Shown piece by piece: positions 17,376 to 26,210 of a stretch of 64,000 bases of DNA; position 1 is the first letter of the stretch; each line of letters opens with the position of its first letter. The stretch is taken from NCBI RefSeq assembly GCF_031180885.1, contig NZ_JAPSLK010000010.1, forward strand, positions 62,001-126,000, written 5' to 3'. A program made the position numbers and the translations under genes. The stretch comes from Saccharothrix sp. (lineage in GTDB: Bacteria > Actinomycetota > Actinomycetes > Mycobacteriales > Pseudonocardiaceae). The notes under the pieces are model-generated. The model was not told the origin of the DNA and searched no databases. It was given only the letters and a program-made list of their open reading frames with translations.

Positions 17376-19733
17376 TCAGTCGGCGATGTCGCCGTAGATC
17401 ACGCCGCGTGCGGACAGGTAGACGCGGCCGTAGATGTGCGGGTCGCCGGTGATGGCGGACCCGGCGAAGGCCCACTGGTGTTGGTCGTCGTTGATGCGGG
17501 TCCAGGTGGTGCCGCCGTCGGTGGAGCGGAAGATGCCGTCCTGGCCCGCGACCGTGGCCGAGGTGTAGATCGCCGGGTAGCCGGACCGCGGGGCGGCCTT
17601 GCCGAAGCCGACGCCGATCGCCGAGTCGATCGCGCTGATGCGCTTCCAGGTCGCGCCGCCGTCCTTGGATCGCCACAAGCCGGTCGCGACACCCGCCTTG
17701 TCGCTGCGGCCGGCGAGCCAGATGTGGCCCTTGCGGCCGGGGACGACCCGGAAGTCGTCGACGCCTTCGGGGGGCAGGCCGGTCGCTCCGGTGTCGGTGA
17801 ACGTCGCGCCCGCGTCGGTGCTGCGGTAGAACGTGCCGCCGGAGAAGGCGTACAGGGTTGCCGGGTTGACGCGGTCGGACCGGATCCTGGCCCCTGCCGG
17901 GAGTCCCCGGACCGGGTGCCAGGTCTGACCCAGGTCGGTGCTGTAGACCGGGGTGACGCCGGTGTTGGTGGGGGACCACAGGATCGCGGCGGCGTCGGCG
18001 GTGATCGCGACGACGCCGGAACCGCCGCCCGGGACGCCTTCGAGGCGCGCGGCGGGCTTCCAGGTCTTCCCGCGGTCGGTGGAGACGATGACGTGCGTGT
18101 CCACGGCCGCGTCGACTTCGCCGCTGCCGACGATGACGTCCGGGTCGTACTGGGCGTAGTCGAGACTGGTGCCGGCCCAGCCGGAGCGGATCATCCGCTC
18201 GGCCCGGTCGAGGTCGGTGTGGACGAAGCCGCTGACGTCGGCCATGGCGGAGACGAGGGTGCCGCCGAGGGCGGCGATGTCGCGCACCCAGGTCTCTTCG
18301 ACGCCGTGGGCCCGCACGCCGACCGTGAACCGCTCGACGGGCAGGGCGATCCGCTCGCCGGCCTCGTTCCGGCCGATCAGCTCGCCCTGGGCATCCCACC
18401 GCGTCAGCTCCTCGGTGCCCCAGATCATGGCGCCGGTGCCCCACAGGACGCGGTCGGAGTCGTGCGGGTCGATCGCCAGGGCCTCGATCATCCACCCGTG
18501 CTTGACCGCGTACGCCGGCCCCTGGTCGGTGCCGTTCCACGACAGCCAGGGGGCGTCGGTGCTGTCCATGACGAAGCGGTCGGTGCGGTCGGTCCCCTCG
18601 GCGTAGTCCCAGCTGAGCTGCCAGGTCTGCCCGGAGTCGGTGGAACGGTAGAGGATCTCGTCGGGGTACCAGTTGTTGCACGTGGACGCCATGACCGTGC
18701 CCGGGTTGCGGCGGTCGACGGTCACCGCGCCGAAGCCGGGGATCACGCCTCTCGGGTTGTAGGTGGGGGTGACGTCGGTCCACTCGCCGGTCCGGGTCGA
18801 CAGCCGCTGGATCTTGCCGCCGTTGCCCGACGCGGGCGCGCCGTTGTACGGACCGGGGTCGTGGCTGGTGATGATGTACAGGTAGCCGTTCGCGTCGTCC
18901 ATCGCGGACTGCTTGGGGATGGTGCGGTTGCCGTCGACCTCGCCGAGCGCCGCGGCCGCTCCGGGGACGGGCTGCCAGGTCGCGCCGCCGTCCTGGGACA
19001 CGTACAGCGGGTCGTCCGGGTCGGCCACGCCCACGTAGATCCGGCCGCCGGTCCGGTCGAAGTCGATCCAGATCACGCCCTGGTTGTCGGCGAGGTAGTC
19101 GTTGGTGGGATCGACGACGAAGTTGCCGGGGTTGGGGAAGTTCTCGACCGCGGCCCAGGTGCGGCCGTGGTCGGTGGAGCGCCACAGCCCGTTCCCGCCG
19201 GGCGTGCCCAGGTAGACCTGGGCGTTGTCGGCCGGGTTGACGGCCAGCCGCTCGCCCATGCCGCGGCCGGGCATGTTGCCGCCCTGCTTGAACGGCAGCT
19301 CGGCGACACCCCAGGTCTCGCCGTAGTCGTCGGAGTACAGGACCGCGCCGTTGTTCGGGTCCCAGTCGGTGGTGTAGGCGCCGACCGCGGCGTAGACGCG
19401 GTTGGTCTCGACCGGGTCGGTGGCCATGGAGACCACGTAGTAGTAGCCCCACTTGTCGCGGCCGACCCAGTCGAGCAGCTGTTTCCAGGTCTGGGAGTCC
19501 TTCTGCCACCGGTAGCAGCCGCCGACGTCGGTGCGGGCGTAGATCAGGTCCGGCTCGGTCTCGTTGAAGATGATGCCGGGCACGAAGCCACCGCCGTTGA
19601 CGACGGCGTTCCTCCAGGTGTAGGCGTCCTTGCCCGGCCGGCCGGGCCTGGCGACAGCCGGGACGGGCAGGGCGCCGACCGCGACCGCGACCACGGCCGC
19701 GCCGAGCGAGGCGGTGAACGTGCGTCGTCGCAT
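17376..19733 (-). CDS. Secreted GH74 xyloglucanase
   Basis: This 785-residue secreted protein opens with an RRR-containing signal peptide ending near PAVA (residues 1-30). The family 74 double seven-bladed propeller follows. At least eight Asp-box/BNR motifs are visible (STDHGRTW, SQDGGATW, STDSGQTW, STDRGKTW, STDLGQTW, SKDGGATW, STDGGTTW). The segments ARTDVGGCYRW and SAMADVSGFVH carry the two aspartates used as acid and base in GH74. It cleaves the beta-1,4-glucan backbone of xyloglucan outside the cell. There is no appended cellulose-binding module. ATG 19733, with AAGGAG 7 nt upstream, is the start, although the frame stays open to 19967. It probably shares a transcript with the broken esterase gene. 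Confidence 0.92.
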   Translation of the reverse strand: MRRRTFTASLGAAVVAVAVGALPVPAVARPGRPGKDAYTWRNAVVNGGGFVPGIIFNETEPDLIYARTDVGGCYRWQKDSQTWKQLLDWVGRDKWGYYYVVSMATDPVETNRVYAAVGAYTTDWDPNNGAVLYSDDYGETWGVAELPFKQGGNMPGRGMGERLAVNPADNAQVYLGTPGGNGLWRSTDHGRTWAAVENFPNPGNFVVDPTNDYLADNQGVIWIDFDRTGGRIYVGVADPDDPLYVSQDGGATWQPVPGAAAALGEVDGNRTIPKQSAMDDANGYLYIITSHDPGPYNGAPASGNGGKIQRLSTRTGEWTDVTPTYNPRGVIPGFGAVTVDRRNPGTVMASTCNNWYPDEILYRSTDSGQTWQLSWDYAEGTDRTDRFVMDSTDAPWLSWNGTDQGPAYAVKHGWMIEALAIDPHDSDRVLWGTGAMIWGTEELTRWDAQGELIGRNEAGERIALPVERFTVGVRAHGVEETWVRDIAALGGTLVSAMADVSGFVHTDLDRAERMIRSGWAGTSLDYAQYDPDVIVGSGEVDAAVDTHVIVSTDRGKTWKPAARLEGVPGGGSGVVAITADAAAILWSPTNTGVTPVYSTDLGQTWHPVRGLPAGARIRSDRVNPATLYAFSGGTFYRSTDAGATFTDTGATGLPPEGVDDFRVVPGRKGHIWLAGRSDKAGVATGLWRSKDGGATWKRISAIDSAIGVGFGKAAPRSGYPAIYTSATVAGQDGIFRSTDGGTTWTRINDDQHQWAFAGSAITGDPHIYGRVYLSARGVIYGDIAD

Positions 19734-20036
19734 GACGTTCTCCTTTGCGATGGGTACGAGAGGTGCGGCGGGCTGGTCTTCGACTCGCGTGGCACGCGGA
19801 CGTCGCGTGGATGAATGGGTCCGCCTCAGTGACGCCGGCGATGCGCAACCGCCCCGGGGCGCCGCGCTGAGCGCGATCGCGTTGGCGGCGATCGGGATGC
19901 ACGCGAACACCGCCAGCGGGATGGTGACGGGCAGCGTCATCAGGGCCGGGGGATGAGCCCGCCGCACCTTGTGCCGGAACGTGATCCCGCCCTGGAGACG
20001 CGGCGACGGCGGCCGGACCGGGGCAGCGGTCCCTGC

Positions 20037-20228
20037 TTACGGTGATGCGGCGGCGGGCCACCACCGCTCTCCCGCGATGCGGAGGGCCGCGGGACCGTGC
20101 GCCGCGACAGGCTCGTCCGGCTTGTCCGGCACCACCCCGTACATCCGCGCCCCGAACCACTGGGGATCGTCGATCGCCCGGACCCAGAGGAACGTTGTCC
20201 GGCTCGGGCCGGAGTGTGAGGTCGGCAT
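20037..20228 (-). CDS. Unrecognised short ORF upstream of GH74
   Basis: ATG 20228 gives about 63 residues including TTFLWVRAIDDPQWFGARMY and VVPDKPDEPV, which look coding. A GAGGGAG lies about 10 nt before the start. I know no family for it; it may be a remnant of a larger gene. The rest of 19734-20283 holds no convincing gene. Confidence 0.3.
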   Translation of the reverse strand: MPTSHSGPSRTTFLWVRAIDDPQWFGARMYGVVPDKPDEPVAAHGPAALRIAGERWWPAAASP

Positions 20229-20283
20229 GACGTCGTCACTCCCTCGTGACACTCCGCTTCGCACGTGATGCGTCAACCCGGCA

Positions 20284-20299
20284 ATCGAAGCGCTTCGAT
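20284..20299. promoter_or_regulatory. LacI-type palindrome
   Basis: ATCGAAGCGCTTCGAT is a perfect 16-bp palindrome with the central CG typical of LacI-family operators. It lies about 55 bp upstream of the short leftward ORF and 550 bp upstream of the GH74 start. A near copy lies at 20443. Confidence 0.6.
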
Positions 20300-20442
20300 G
20301 ACGGAGGTTAGGGCCACTTCGGCGGGTTGCACAAGGTCTGCGGCGAGTTCGATCCGGTATTCGACAACGTGACCGAGGGGAGGCATTGGGCATCTCAGTT
20401 GTGGTCGCGCGGTCCCTTGACGGGGCCGGGATCCGGCCGGGA

Positions 20443-20456
20443 TCGAAGCGCTTCGA
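20443..20456. promoter_or_regulatory. Second LacI-type palindrome
   Basis: TCGAAGCGCTTCGA repeats the core of the palindrome at 20284, 159 bp away. Paired operators of this kind allow repression loops by LacI-family sugar regulators. No such regulator gene is in the window. Confidence 0.55.
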
Positions 20457-20517
20457 AATCGGCGTGGCCGCTCTCGGCCGGCGCGTCCTCGGTCATCCCG
20501 GTGCTCAGCGGCTGCCG

Positions 20518-20690
20518 CGTTGACCACGTCGTCGGCGCCGAGATCGCGAAGGCGTTGCTCCTTGTCCGCGCGGCCCGTCGTGGCGATCACCCTGGCACCG
20601 AGGAGCTTGGCGAACTGCAGTGCGAGCTGGAGGCGTTCCTCCCCGCCGACGAGGCGGCGGCGGCCGTCCTCACCGAACTCGTGTTCCGAT
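20518..20690 (-). pseudogene. Fragment of an MDR-family (zinc-type alcohol dehydrogenase/quinone) oxidoreductase
   Basis: On the minus strand LQLALQFAKLLGARVIATTG, followed by RADKEQRLRDLGADDVVN, matches the Rossmann segment of medium-chain dehydrogenases. The preceding glycine motif is garbled and the catalytic and C-terminal parts are absent. About 45 recognisable codons remain, next to a second, truncated MDR gene. Confidence 0.55.
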
Positions 20691-20720
20691 GACCCGCACC
20701 CACCGGACACCGCGCGGCGG

Positions 20721-21650
20721 TCATTCCGGTGTGGCGCGGACGAGTGCCTTGCCGGTGTTCTCGCCGCGCAGCATGCCGAGGAAGGCATCGACGATGGTGT
20801 CGAAGCCGTCGGCCGCGGTCTCCTCGACCGCGATCCTGCCGTTGCGCACGTGCGGGATCAGGAACTGCTCGAACTCCTCGTGCGCGTCCGCGTGGTCGCG
20901 CACGAGGAAGCCTTCCAGCCGGATGCTCTTCCCGACGACGTCGAAGAGGTTGTGCGGCGCCGCGGGCGGGTCGTCGAGGTTGTTGTACTGAGCGACCGCA
21001 CCGCACCAGGCGATCCTCCCGTGATCGCGCAGCACGGCGATGGCCGCCGCGAGGTGGTCCCCTCCGACGTTGTCGAGGTACACGTCGATGCCCTCCGGCG
21101 CGGCTTTCGCGAGCGACGTCTGGATCGGGCCGTCGTGGCGGTCGAAGGCGGCGTCGAAGCCGAGCCGCGTGGTCAGGTGTTCGACCTTGGCCGCCGACCC
21201 CGCGCTGCCGACGATCCGGCCCGCGTGCAGCAGGCGCGCGATCTGTCCCGCCGCACCGCCGACGGCACCGGCCGCCGCCGACACGAACAGGTCCTCGCCG
21301 GGCTGCAACCGGGCGATGCGGGTGAGACCGACGTACGCGGTCAGCCCGGTTCCGCCGAGGATGCCGAGGAAAGCGCTGAGCGGGACGCCGTCCACCGGTG
21401 CGACCACCCGGACGTCGGCTTCGGACAGCACGGCGTGCGTGCACCAGCCGTGCCGGTGGAACACGACGGTCCCCACCGGGAGAGCGGTCGCCCTCGACTC
21501 GACCACCCGCCCCAGCGCGCGGCCTTCGAGCCCGAATCCCCGTTCCCAGCCGCCGCAGTCCATCAACTCCCGCATGTACGGGTCGACGGACAGGTAGACG
21601 TTCTCGACGAGGACCTGTCCGTCGCCGGGACCGGTCAACGGCCCCGTGAT
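20721..21650 (-). pseudogene. 5'-truncated NADP-dependent MDR oxidoreductase (curA/LTB4DH-like)
   Basis: The sequence from GDGQVLVENVYLSVDPYMRE to the stop is a good match to CurA-type enal/quinone reductases: the nucleotide loop is AAAGAVGGAAGQIARL, and WCGAVAQYNN is characteristic. About 25 N-terminal residues that should precede it are missing. The frame upstream of ~21650 belongs instead to an unrelated regulator fragment on the other strand. No good start or ribosome site is present, so I treat it as a truncated gene, although translation from an internal start might still give a partial protein. Confidence 0.65.
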
Positions 21651-21652
21651 GA

Positions 21653-21890
21653 ACGATGGGCACGGACCCGGGCGCCGCGTTGCGGGACCTGCACGGGCGC
21701 ATCCTCGACACCGACCCCGCCCCGGCCCCGACCTCGCCGGCGATCGCCCCGACCCAGCCTGCGATCGGCGGCGGGACACCGGCGAAGGCGGGGGTGCCGG
21801 TGCCCCGGCAGTTGCCCGCGCCGCCGCGGTGGTTCACCGGCCGCGCCGCCGAACTGGCCCGCCTGGACCGGGCGTCGACCGCCGCGCCGG
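21653..21890 (+). pseudogene. Internal fragment of an AfsR/SARP-type regulator
   Basis: GTDPGAALRDLHGRILDTDP is the end of a bacterial transcriptional activator (BTAD) domain. PRQLPAPPRWFTGRAAELA is the usual link into the NB-ARC domain. The reading then degenerates before the P-loop. The matching C-terminal TPR part lies at 22172-22327. It abuts the truncated oxidoreductase end to end. Confidence 0.6.
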
Positions 21891-21944
21891 AAACAAGCCC
21901 ACAGCATGCCGACGACTTCGACGATGTGGGCTTCGGCGGGGCCG

Positions 21945-22115
21945 GCTGGCAAACGCAGCCACGCAGTGTCCACTCCGGACGCTGCCACGGTGGCGGTGAC
22001 CCGTCCTGGTGAAGGGCTGGACAACCGCAGGCGGGGTACGGGCGGCACGTCGCTGATCGGCACGACCGCGACGTCCGGGGCGATGTCGGTGAACGGGGTC
22101 GACGTCGCCACCGGC
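21945..22115 (-). pseudogene. Possible C-terminal fragment of a LysR regulator
   Basis: PFTDIAPDVAVVPISDVPPV resembles the end of a LysR effector domain. No DNA-binding domain is present. It lies between the two halves of the AfsR-type remnant on the opposite strand. Weak identification. Confidence 0.3.
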
Positions 22116-22171
22116 CCTCGGGCGCGCCGGTCCCGGGCACACATTGATGAAGACCATGACCCACCGGGCAC

Positions 22172-22327
22172 TTGGCAACGCTCGACACAAGACCGGCTGG
22201 CCAGGCCAAGCCCGCGCATCGTGGGCACAGGGCACTCGCCGTCCTGGACCGGCTCCACTCGCCGGGGCCGCCGAGCTCCGCACTCGGCTCGCCGCCCTCG
22301 ACAACTCAAACCCACCAGCATCATGAT
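22172..22327 (+). pseudogene. C-terminal TPR fragment of an AfsR-type regulator
   Basis: RALAVLDRLHSPG in one frame continues after a frameshift as AAELRTRLAALD in another. This is the standard ending of AfsR-family proteins (ALAxLDxLxHPxAxxxRxRLAxLD). It probably belonged to the same gene as the fragment at 21653. Confidence 0.5.
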
Positions 22328-22380
22328 CAGTCACAGCATCCCGCGCACGACGGTGGGCGGTACTGCGCACGATGGCCTGA

Positions 22381-22423
22381 AGGCGCTGTCCGGGGCGGCG
22401 GCGGTCGGCCCCGGACAGCGCCT
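22381..22423. terminator. 16-bp perfect hairpin
   Basis: Arms 22381-22396 and 22408-22423 with an 11-nt loop. It lies 54 bp past the rightward regulator remnant and beyond the lichenase terminator, so it could serve either strand. Confidence 0.65.
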
Positions 22424-22483
22424 CCAGACGATGTGGCTCTGCTGCTGGTTTCTTGGGTGGCTCGGGACGGCTGTCGGCCGGCG

Positions 22484-22514
22484 CTGAGTTCGGGGTGGCA
22501 GACCCCGAACTCAG
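22484..22514 (-). terminator. 13-bp perfect hairpin containing the lichenase stop codon
   Basis: Arms CTGAGTTCGGGGT and ACCCCGAACTCAG flank a 5-nt loop. The TGA stop of the GH16 gene (22511-22513) is part of the stem. With the hairpin at 22381 it forms a tandem terminator. Confidence 0.75.
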
Positions 22515-23266
22515 TACTTCGTGTAGCTGACCGAGTCGTACCGGGCGGTCAGGGGTGTGCCGGGGTACACGAAGGGGCCGAGCCAGTTGTCGACGCCGAT
22601 GCCGGGCCAGAGGTTCGCCATGATGCGCTGCGGGCGGGTGGGGAGCGGGCCGCGTGAGCCGTTCTCCTGGTGGACGAGGCGGCCGTCGACGAACCAGTTG
22701 ATCGTGCCCCTGTTCCACCACTCGATGGCGTAGGTGTGGTAGCCGGCGGCGGCGTCGAACCCGAGGTTGATGATCGTTTCGTGTCCGCCGACGCCGTTGG
22801 TGAAGTAGTTGGTCTGCATCTGGGTGGTGTTCTTGCCGAGGATCTCGATGTCGATCTCGTCCCAGGGCTGGTTGTCGCTCGGTCCGGTGTAGGTGAAGAA
22901 GGACGTCACCGTGCCGGGGCGTTTGACGGCCATCATCCGCACCTCGAACCGGCCGTACGAGTACAGGTCGTTGGACCGGAACTCGCCGGAGGCGTAGGGC
23001 TTGCCGGAACAGCCGCCGGGGCACGTGGCCTTGTCCAGGTTGATGCCCGTGACGCCGCCGTTGGTCCAGACGTGGTCCGCGCGCCAGCCGACGTTGAACA
23101 TGCCGCCGTTGCTCCAGCCGTCGGCCTTGTGCCAGCGGTTGGTGTCGAACCCGTTGAAGTGGTCGACGAAGCTGCCGCCGATGGCGGCGTGGGCGGTGGG
23201 GGAGAGGTGGGCGGCGGCGAGGGCCATCGTCGCGGTGAGGACGAGCGTTCGGATGAGGCGTTTCAT
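22511..23266 (-). CDS. Secreted GH16 lichenase (endo-beta-1,3-1,4-glucanase)
   Basis: This 251-residue protein has a Sec signal (residues 1-27, cleavage after AHA) and one GH16 jelly-roll domain. The catalytic motif WDEIDIEILGKNTTQMQ holds nucleophile and acid/base glutamates. The flanking NYFTNGVGGHETIINLGFDA and MANLWPGIGVDNWLG segments follow Bacillus-type lichenases closely, which points to mixed-linkage beta-glucan rather than laminarin. There is no carbohydrate-binding module. Its leader carries a perfect CebR/CelR-type operator 74 bp upstream, so cello-oligosaccharides probably induce it. It is a single-gene transcript closed by a hairpin over its own stop. Confidence 0.92.
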   Translation of the reverse strand: MKRLIRTLVLTATMALAAAHLSPTAHAAIGGSFVDHFNGFDTNRWHKADGWSNGGMFNVGWRADHVWTNGGVTGINLDKATCPGGCSGKPYASGEFRSNDLYSYGRFEVRMMAVKRPGTVTSFFTYTGPSDNQPWDEIDIEILGKNTTQMQTNYFTNGVGGHETIINLGFDAAAGYHTYAIEWWNRGTINWFVDGRLVHQENGSRGPLPTRPQRIMANLWPGIGVDNWLGPFVYPGTPLTARYDSVSYTKY

Positions 23267-23339
23267 GTGGCTGCTCCGGTTTCTGGAGGCGACTTCCGGC
23301 GGCGGTACACCGTGGGCGGGGGGTTGTGGGAGCTAGACA

Positions 23340-23353
23340 TGGGAGCGCTCCCA
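23340..23353. promoter_or_regulatory. CebR/CelR-type operator
   Basis: TGGGAGCGCTCCCA is the canonical perfect palindrome bound by the LacI-family cellulose-utilisation repressors CebR (Streptomyces) and CelR (Thermobifida). It lies upstream of the lichenase gene. Confidence 0.9.
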
Positions 23354-23429
23354 CAGTTGTGATCGGCGGCTCGCGCTGTCAACCCCGGGACAACCGATCG
23401 ACATCGTCTCGTAACTTCCAGGGTGCTTT

Positions 23430-23890
23430 ACGCATTGGCGGCGTGACGGTGTCGCCCGGCGGCGCGGACGGCCGCGACGAGAAGGGGGTAGGGGGTGGCG
23501 ATGGTGAGTCGGCGGGTGGCCCAGCGCGGTGACCAAGGGCCGGCCGGGGTCCACACCGGGGTAGAACGCGGCCGGCACCAGCGTCGCGGCAGCCGTGGCC
23601 GGCAGCACCGTGCAGGCGGAGAAGACCTTGCGGTGCGCCACCGCGCGGCGACGGAAAGGCCCTGAACCACTCGTGGGTGGAACTCGCGGCGATCAGGACC
23701 GCTTGCAGCGGTACGGGCAGCAGCAGGACACCGGCGAAGAACCACACCGACCGCAGGTGGGTGCACGGGGTGCCCTCCGCGGCGAGTTCGCGGACCCGTT
23801 CGATGCCCTGGGCGGCTTCCAGGTGGATGACCGACCGGTTGAAGTGGGACGTCTCGTCCTGCTCGTCCGTCCCAGGATGCCTGGCACGGC
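23430..23890 (-). pseudogene. Frameshifted remnant of an unknown membrane protein
   Basis: The minus strand reads coherently as HFNRSVIHLEAAQGIERV, then WFFAGVLLLPVPLQAVLIAA in one frame. VFSACTVLPATAAATLVPAA follows in a second, then TIATPYPLLVAAVRAA in a third. The hydrophobic segments suggest a small multi-pass membrane protein with two frameshifts. No family recognised. The rest of 23354-23981 shows nothing else. Confidence 0.3.
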
Positions 23891-23981
23891 GGCGTCCCGG
23901 CGTGGAGGGGCTCGTCGGGATCGACGACCCGACCCCGGGGTGGACCGGCGCGCCGGTGCCGGCGCGGCCGGTCCGGGCCGG

Positions 23982-26120
23982 TCAGGCGCCGTTCGCGCCT
24001 GCCGGCAGCCCCGCCAGGGCCATGACGTGCGTGGCACGTCGGTCGGGACGCCGCAGGGCCAGGGTGGTGATCTCGGGCTGGCGCTTCGGCCACGGGTCGG
24101 GGTCGCCGGGAACGGTGTCATCGGGGCCGAAAGGGCTGTTGTCCGCGGTGGACAGCATCACCCGGCGCAGTCGGTCGACCGTCCCGTCACGCGGCGGGTC
24201 CAGGGTGATGGACGCCGCGTGCGGTTTGCCGCCGCCCCAGCTCGGCCGCCGGGCCAGCAGTGACGGGCAGGCCGACACGACCACCAGCAGCGGCACGGGG
24301 TTGTCCGAGTCCGCCAGGGACTCCACCGCGTCGAGGACCTCCTCGCCGGCCAGGTGCACGTCGCGCAGCACGACCACCAGCGGGTGGTCGTGGGCGACCA
24401 GCTCCACGAACCGCCGCCACGCCGTCAGCACCCCGGTGTCCGGCAACGCCGGGTCGAACAGCGGCAGCAGCCGGGTCGCCAGCACGTCCGCCTCGGCCCG
24501 ACCGGCCGCGCACACGGCCGACGACAGCCTCGCCCGCACCGCGTCGAGCCCGTCCTCCGGCCGCACCCCGCAGTACCCGCGCAGCACGTCGGCCACCGCG
24601 CCCAGCGGCTCGCCGTCCACGACCCGGCCCTCCAGCACCCGCGCGCCGTCCACCGCGCCGGCGAAACGGTCCAGGAACCCGTCCGGCTCACCCAGCACCG
24701 TCACCAGGTGCGGCGTCTCGCGACGCAGGGTCCGGTCCAGCAGGCCGCGCACCACGGCCAGCTCGCTGTCGTGCTCGTCGGCGTGCCCGCGAGCGCCCGT
24801 GATCTCCCACGCGCCGTCCGCCGCCTCCGTGCCGTGGAACGCCGTGCCGGTCAGCTCCCGGGTCCGCCGGCAGATCCACACCGCGCCCTCCGGCACCGAC
24901 GACAGCACCTGGTGGCAGTGGTCGACCAACGCGCCGTTCACCGTCGGCGGGGCGTCCGGCTCGGTCAGCACCAGCGCCTCACCGGTCGCCACGGCGATGT
25001 GCACGGCGAGGTCACGGCTCATCCCGTCGGCGAAGCAGTCCCGCAACGCCAACGCCGCCCGCACCGCCCGCGCCTCGTCGTCGCCCTGCGCGTACGGCCC
25101 GCCGAACACCGCCAACGACGCCGAGCCGATGGACGTGGCCACCGTGCCGCCCAGCTCCTCGATGCCCGACCGCACCATCGCGGTCGCCGCGGCGAGCGCG
25201 TGGTCCACCACCGCGGGATCGGCGTCGGTGAACCCGCAGCGCAGCCGCACCCGCACCACCGCCACGGTCAGCCGCCGCCGTCGCGCGCCCGACGACGTCC
25301 TGGGCGCCGGGATCGGCTCCACCGGCCGCAGGTGCCGCACCACGGCACGCTCCCGTTCGGCGGGCAGCGCCAGCGACGGGTCGTGCGTGAGGATGGCGTG
25401 CTGCAACTTCTGCAACGCAGGCCCCGGCTCCAGGCCCAGGTCCTCCACCAGAGCCGTGCGCAGCCTGCTGTAGACGGCGAGCGCGTCCGCGTGCCGCCCG
25501 CACCGGTACAGCGCCAGCATCAGCTGGCCGCACGAGCGCTCCCGCAGCCGTTCCGCCTCGACCACCGCCTCCAACTCGCCCAGCACCGACTGGTGCCTGC
25601 CGCACGCCAGCTCCGCGTCGAAGTAGTCCTCCATCGCGTCGAGCCGGGCGTTCTCCACGACGGTCAGCTCGGGCCAGCAGATGCCGCTCTCCACGAGGTC
25701 GGCCAACGCCGCGCCGCGCCACGTGGCCAACGCCTCCCGCAGCACGGTCGCCGCGACCTCGGGCCTGCCCTGCTCGGCCCGGCCCCGTTCGGCGAGCTCG
25801 TGGAACCGGAACAGGTCCACCCGTGCCGGGTCCACCCGCAGCACGTACCCGGGCGCTTGGGTGGACAGCCGGGGCGCGCCCGGCCCGTCGCTCGACGACA
25901 GTGCGGCCCGCAGGCTCCACACCGCGTTCTGCAGCATCTTCCGCGCCGACGCGGGAGGGTCCTCACCCGGCCACAGCGCGCACAGCAACTGGCTGGTCGG
26001 CACCACCTGGTTCGCCTTGAGCAGCAGGAAACCGAGCGTGGCGCGCTGCTTGATGCCGCCGAGCGAGACCGGCCGCCCGTCGTGCAGCACTTCCAGCGGA
26101 CCCAGTAATCCGAACTCCAT
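23982..26120 (-). CDS. SARP-family regulator with degenerate cyclase and ATPase domains
   Basis: This 712-residue protein has four parts. An OmpR-type winged helix (residues ~1-95) is followed by a BTAD domain (~100-250). Next is a class III adenylate-cyclase-like domain (GGTVATSIGSASLAVFGGP, then DDEARAVRAALAL) that lacks the metal-binding Asp of active cyclases. The C-terminus resembles the AAA half of SARP-LAL proteins, but VTVLGEPDGFLDR stands where the Walker A GxxxxGK should be. PimR-type regulators of polyene clusters have this mixed architecture. ATG 26118-26120 follows GGGGGAA at good spacing. It probably activates the PKS cluster to its right. The missing P-loop means ATP binding is unlikely. 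Confidence 0.82.
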   Translation of the reverse strand: MEFGLLGPLEVLHDGRPVSLGGIKQRATLGFLLLKANQVVPTSQLLCALWPGEDPPASARKMLQNAVWSLRAALSSSDGPGAPRLSTQAPGYVLRVDPARVDLFRFHELAERGRAEQGRPEVAATVLREALATWRGAALADLVESGICWPELTVVENARLDAMEDYFDAELACGRHQSVLGELEAVVEAERLRERSCGQLMLALYRCGRHADALAVYSRLRTALVEDLGLEPGPALQKLQHAILTHDPSLALPAERERAVVRHLRPVEPIPAPRTSSGARRRRLTVAVVRVRLRCGFTDADPAVVDHALAAATAMVRSGIEELGGTVATSIGSASLAVFGGPYAQGDDEARAVRAALALRDCFADGMSRDLAVHIAVATGEALVLTEPDAPPTVNGALVDHCHQVLSSVPEGAVWICRRTRELTGTAFHGTEAADGAWEITGARGHADEHDSELAVVRGLLDRTLRRETPHLVTVLGEPDGFLDRFAGAVDGARVLEGRVVDGEPLGAVADVLRGYCGVRPEDGLDAVRARLSSAVCAAGRAEADVLATRLLPLFDPALPDTGVLTAWRRFVELVAHDHPLVVVLRDVHLAGEEVLDAVESLADSDNPVPLLVVVSACPSLLARRPSWGGGKPHAASITLDPPRDGTVDRLRRVMLSTADNSPFGPDDTVPGDPDPWPKRQPEITTLALRRPDRRATHVMALAGLPAGANGA

Positions 26121-26210
26121 GTCTTGTTCCCCCAGTTTTTGTCGCCACCGGCCGGAACAGGTGTGCCCGCCCCGGCCACCGCGTCCGACGCGGTCTTGCC
26201 GAGCGAAACG

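Noticed and set aside
17055-19814. 919-residue rightward frame opposite GH74
   Set aside because: Exact antisense of a well-recognised GH74 gene; the translation is a Val/Gly/Asp-rich shadow.
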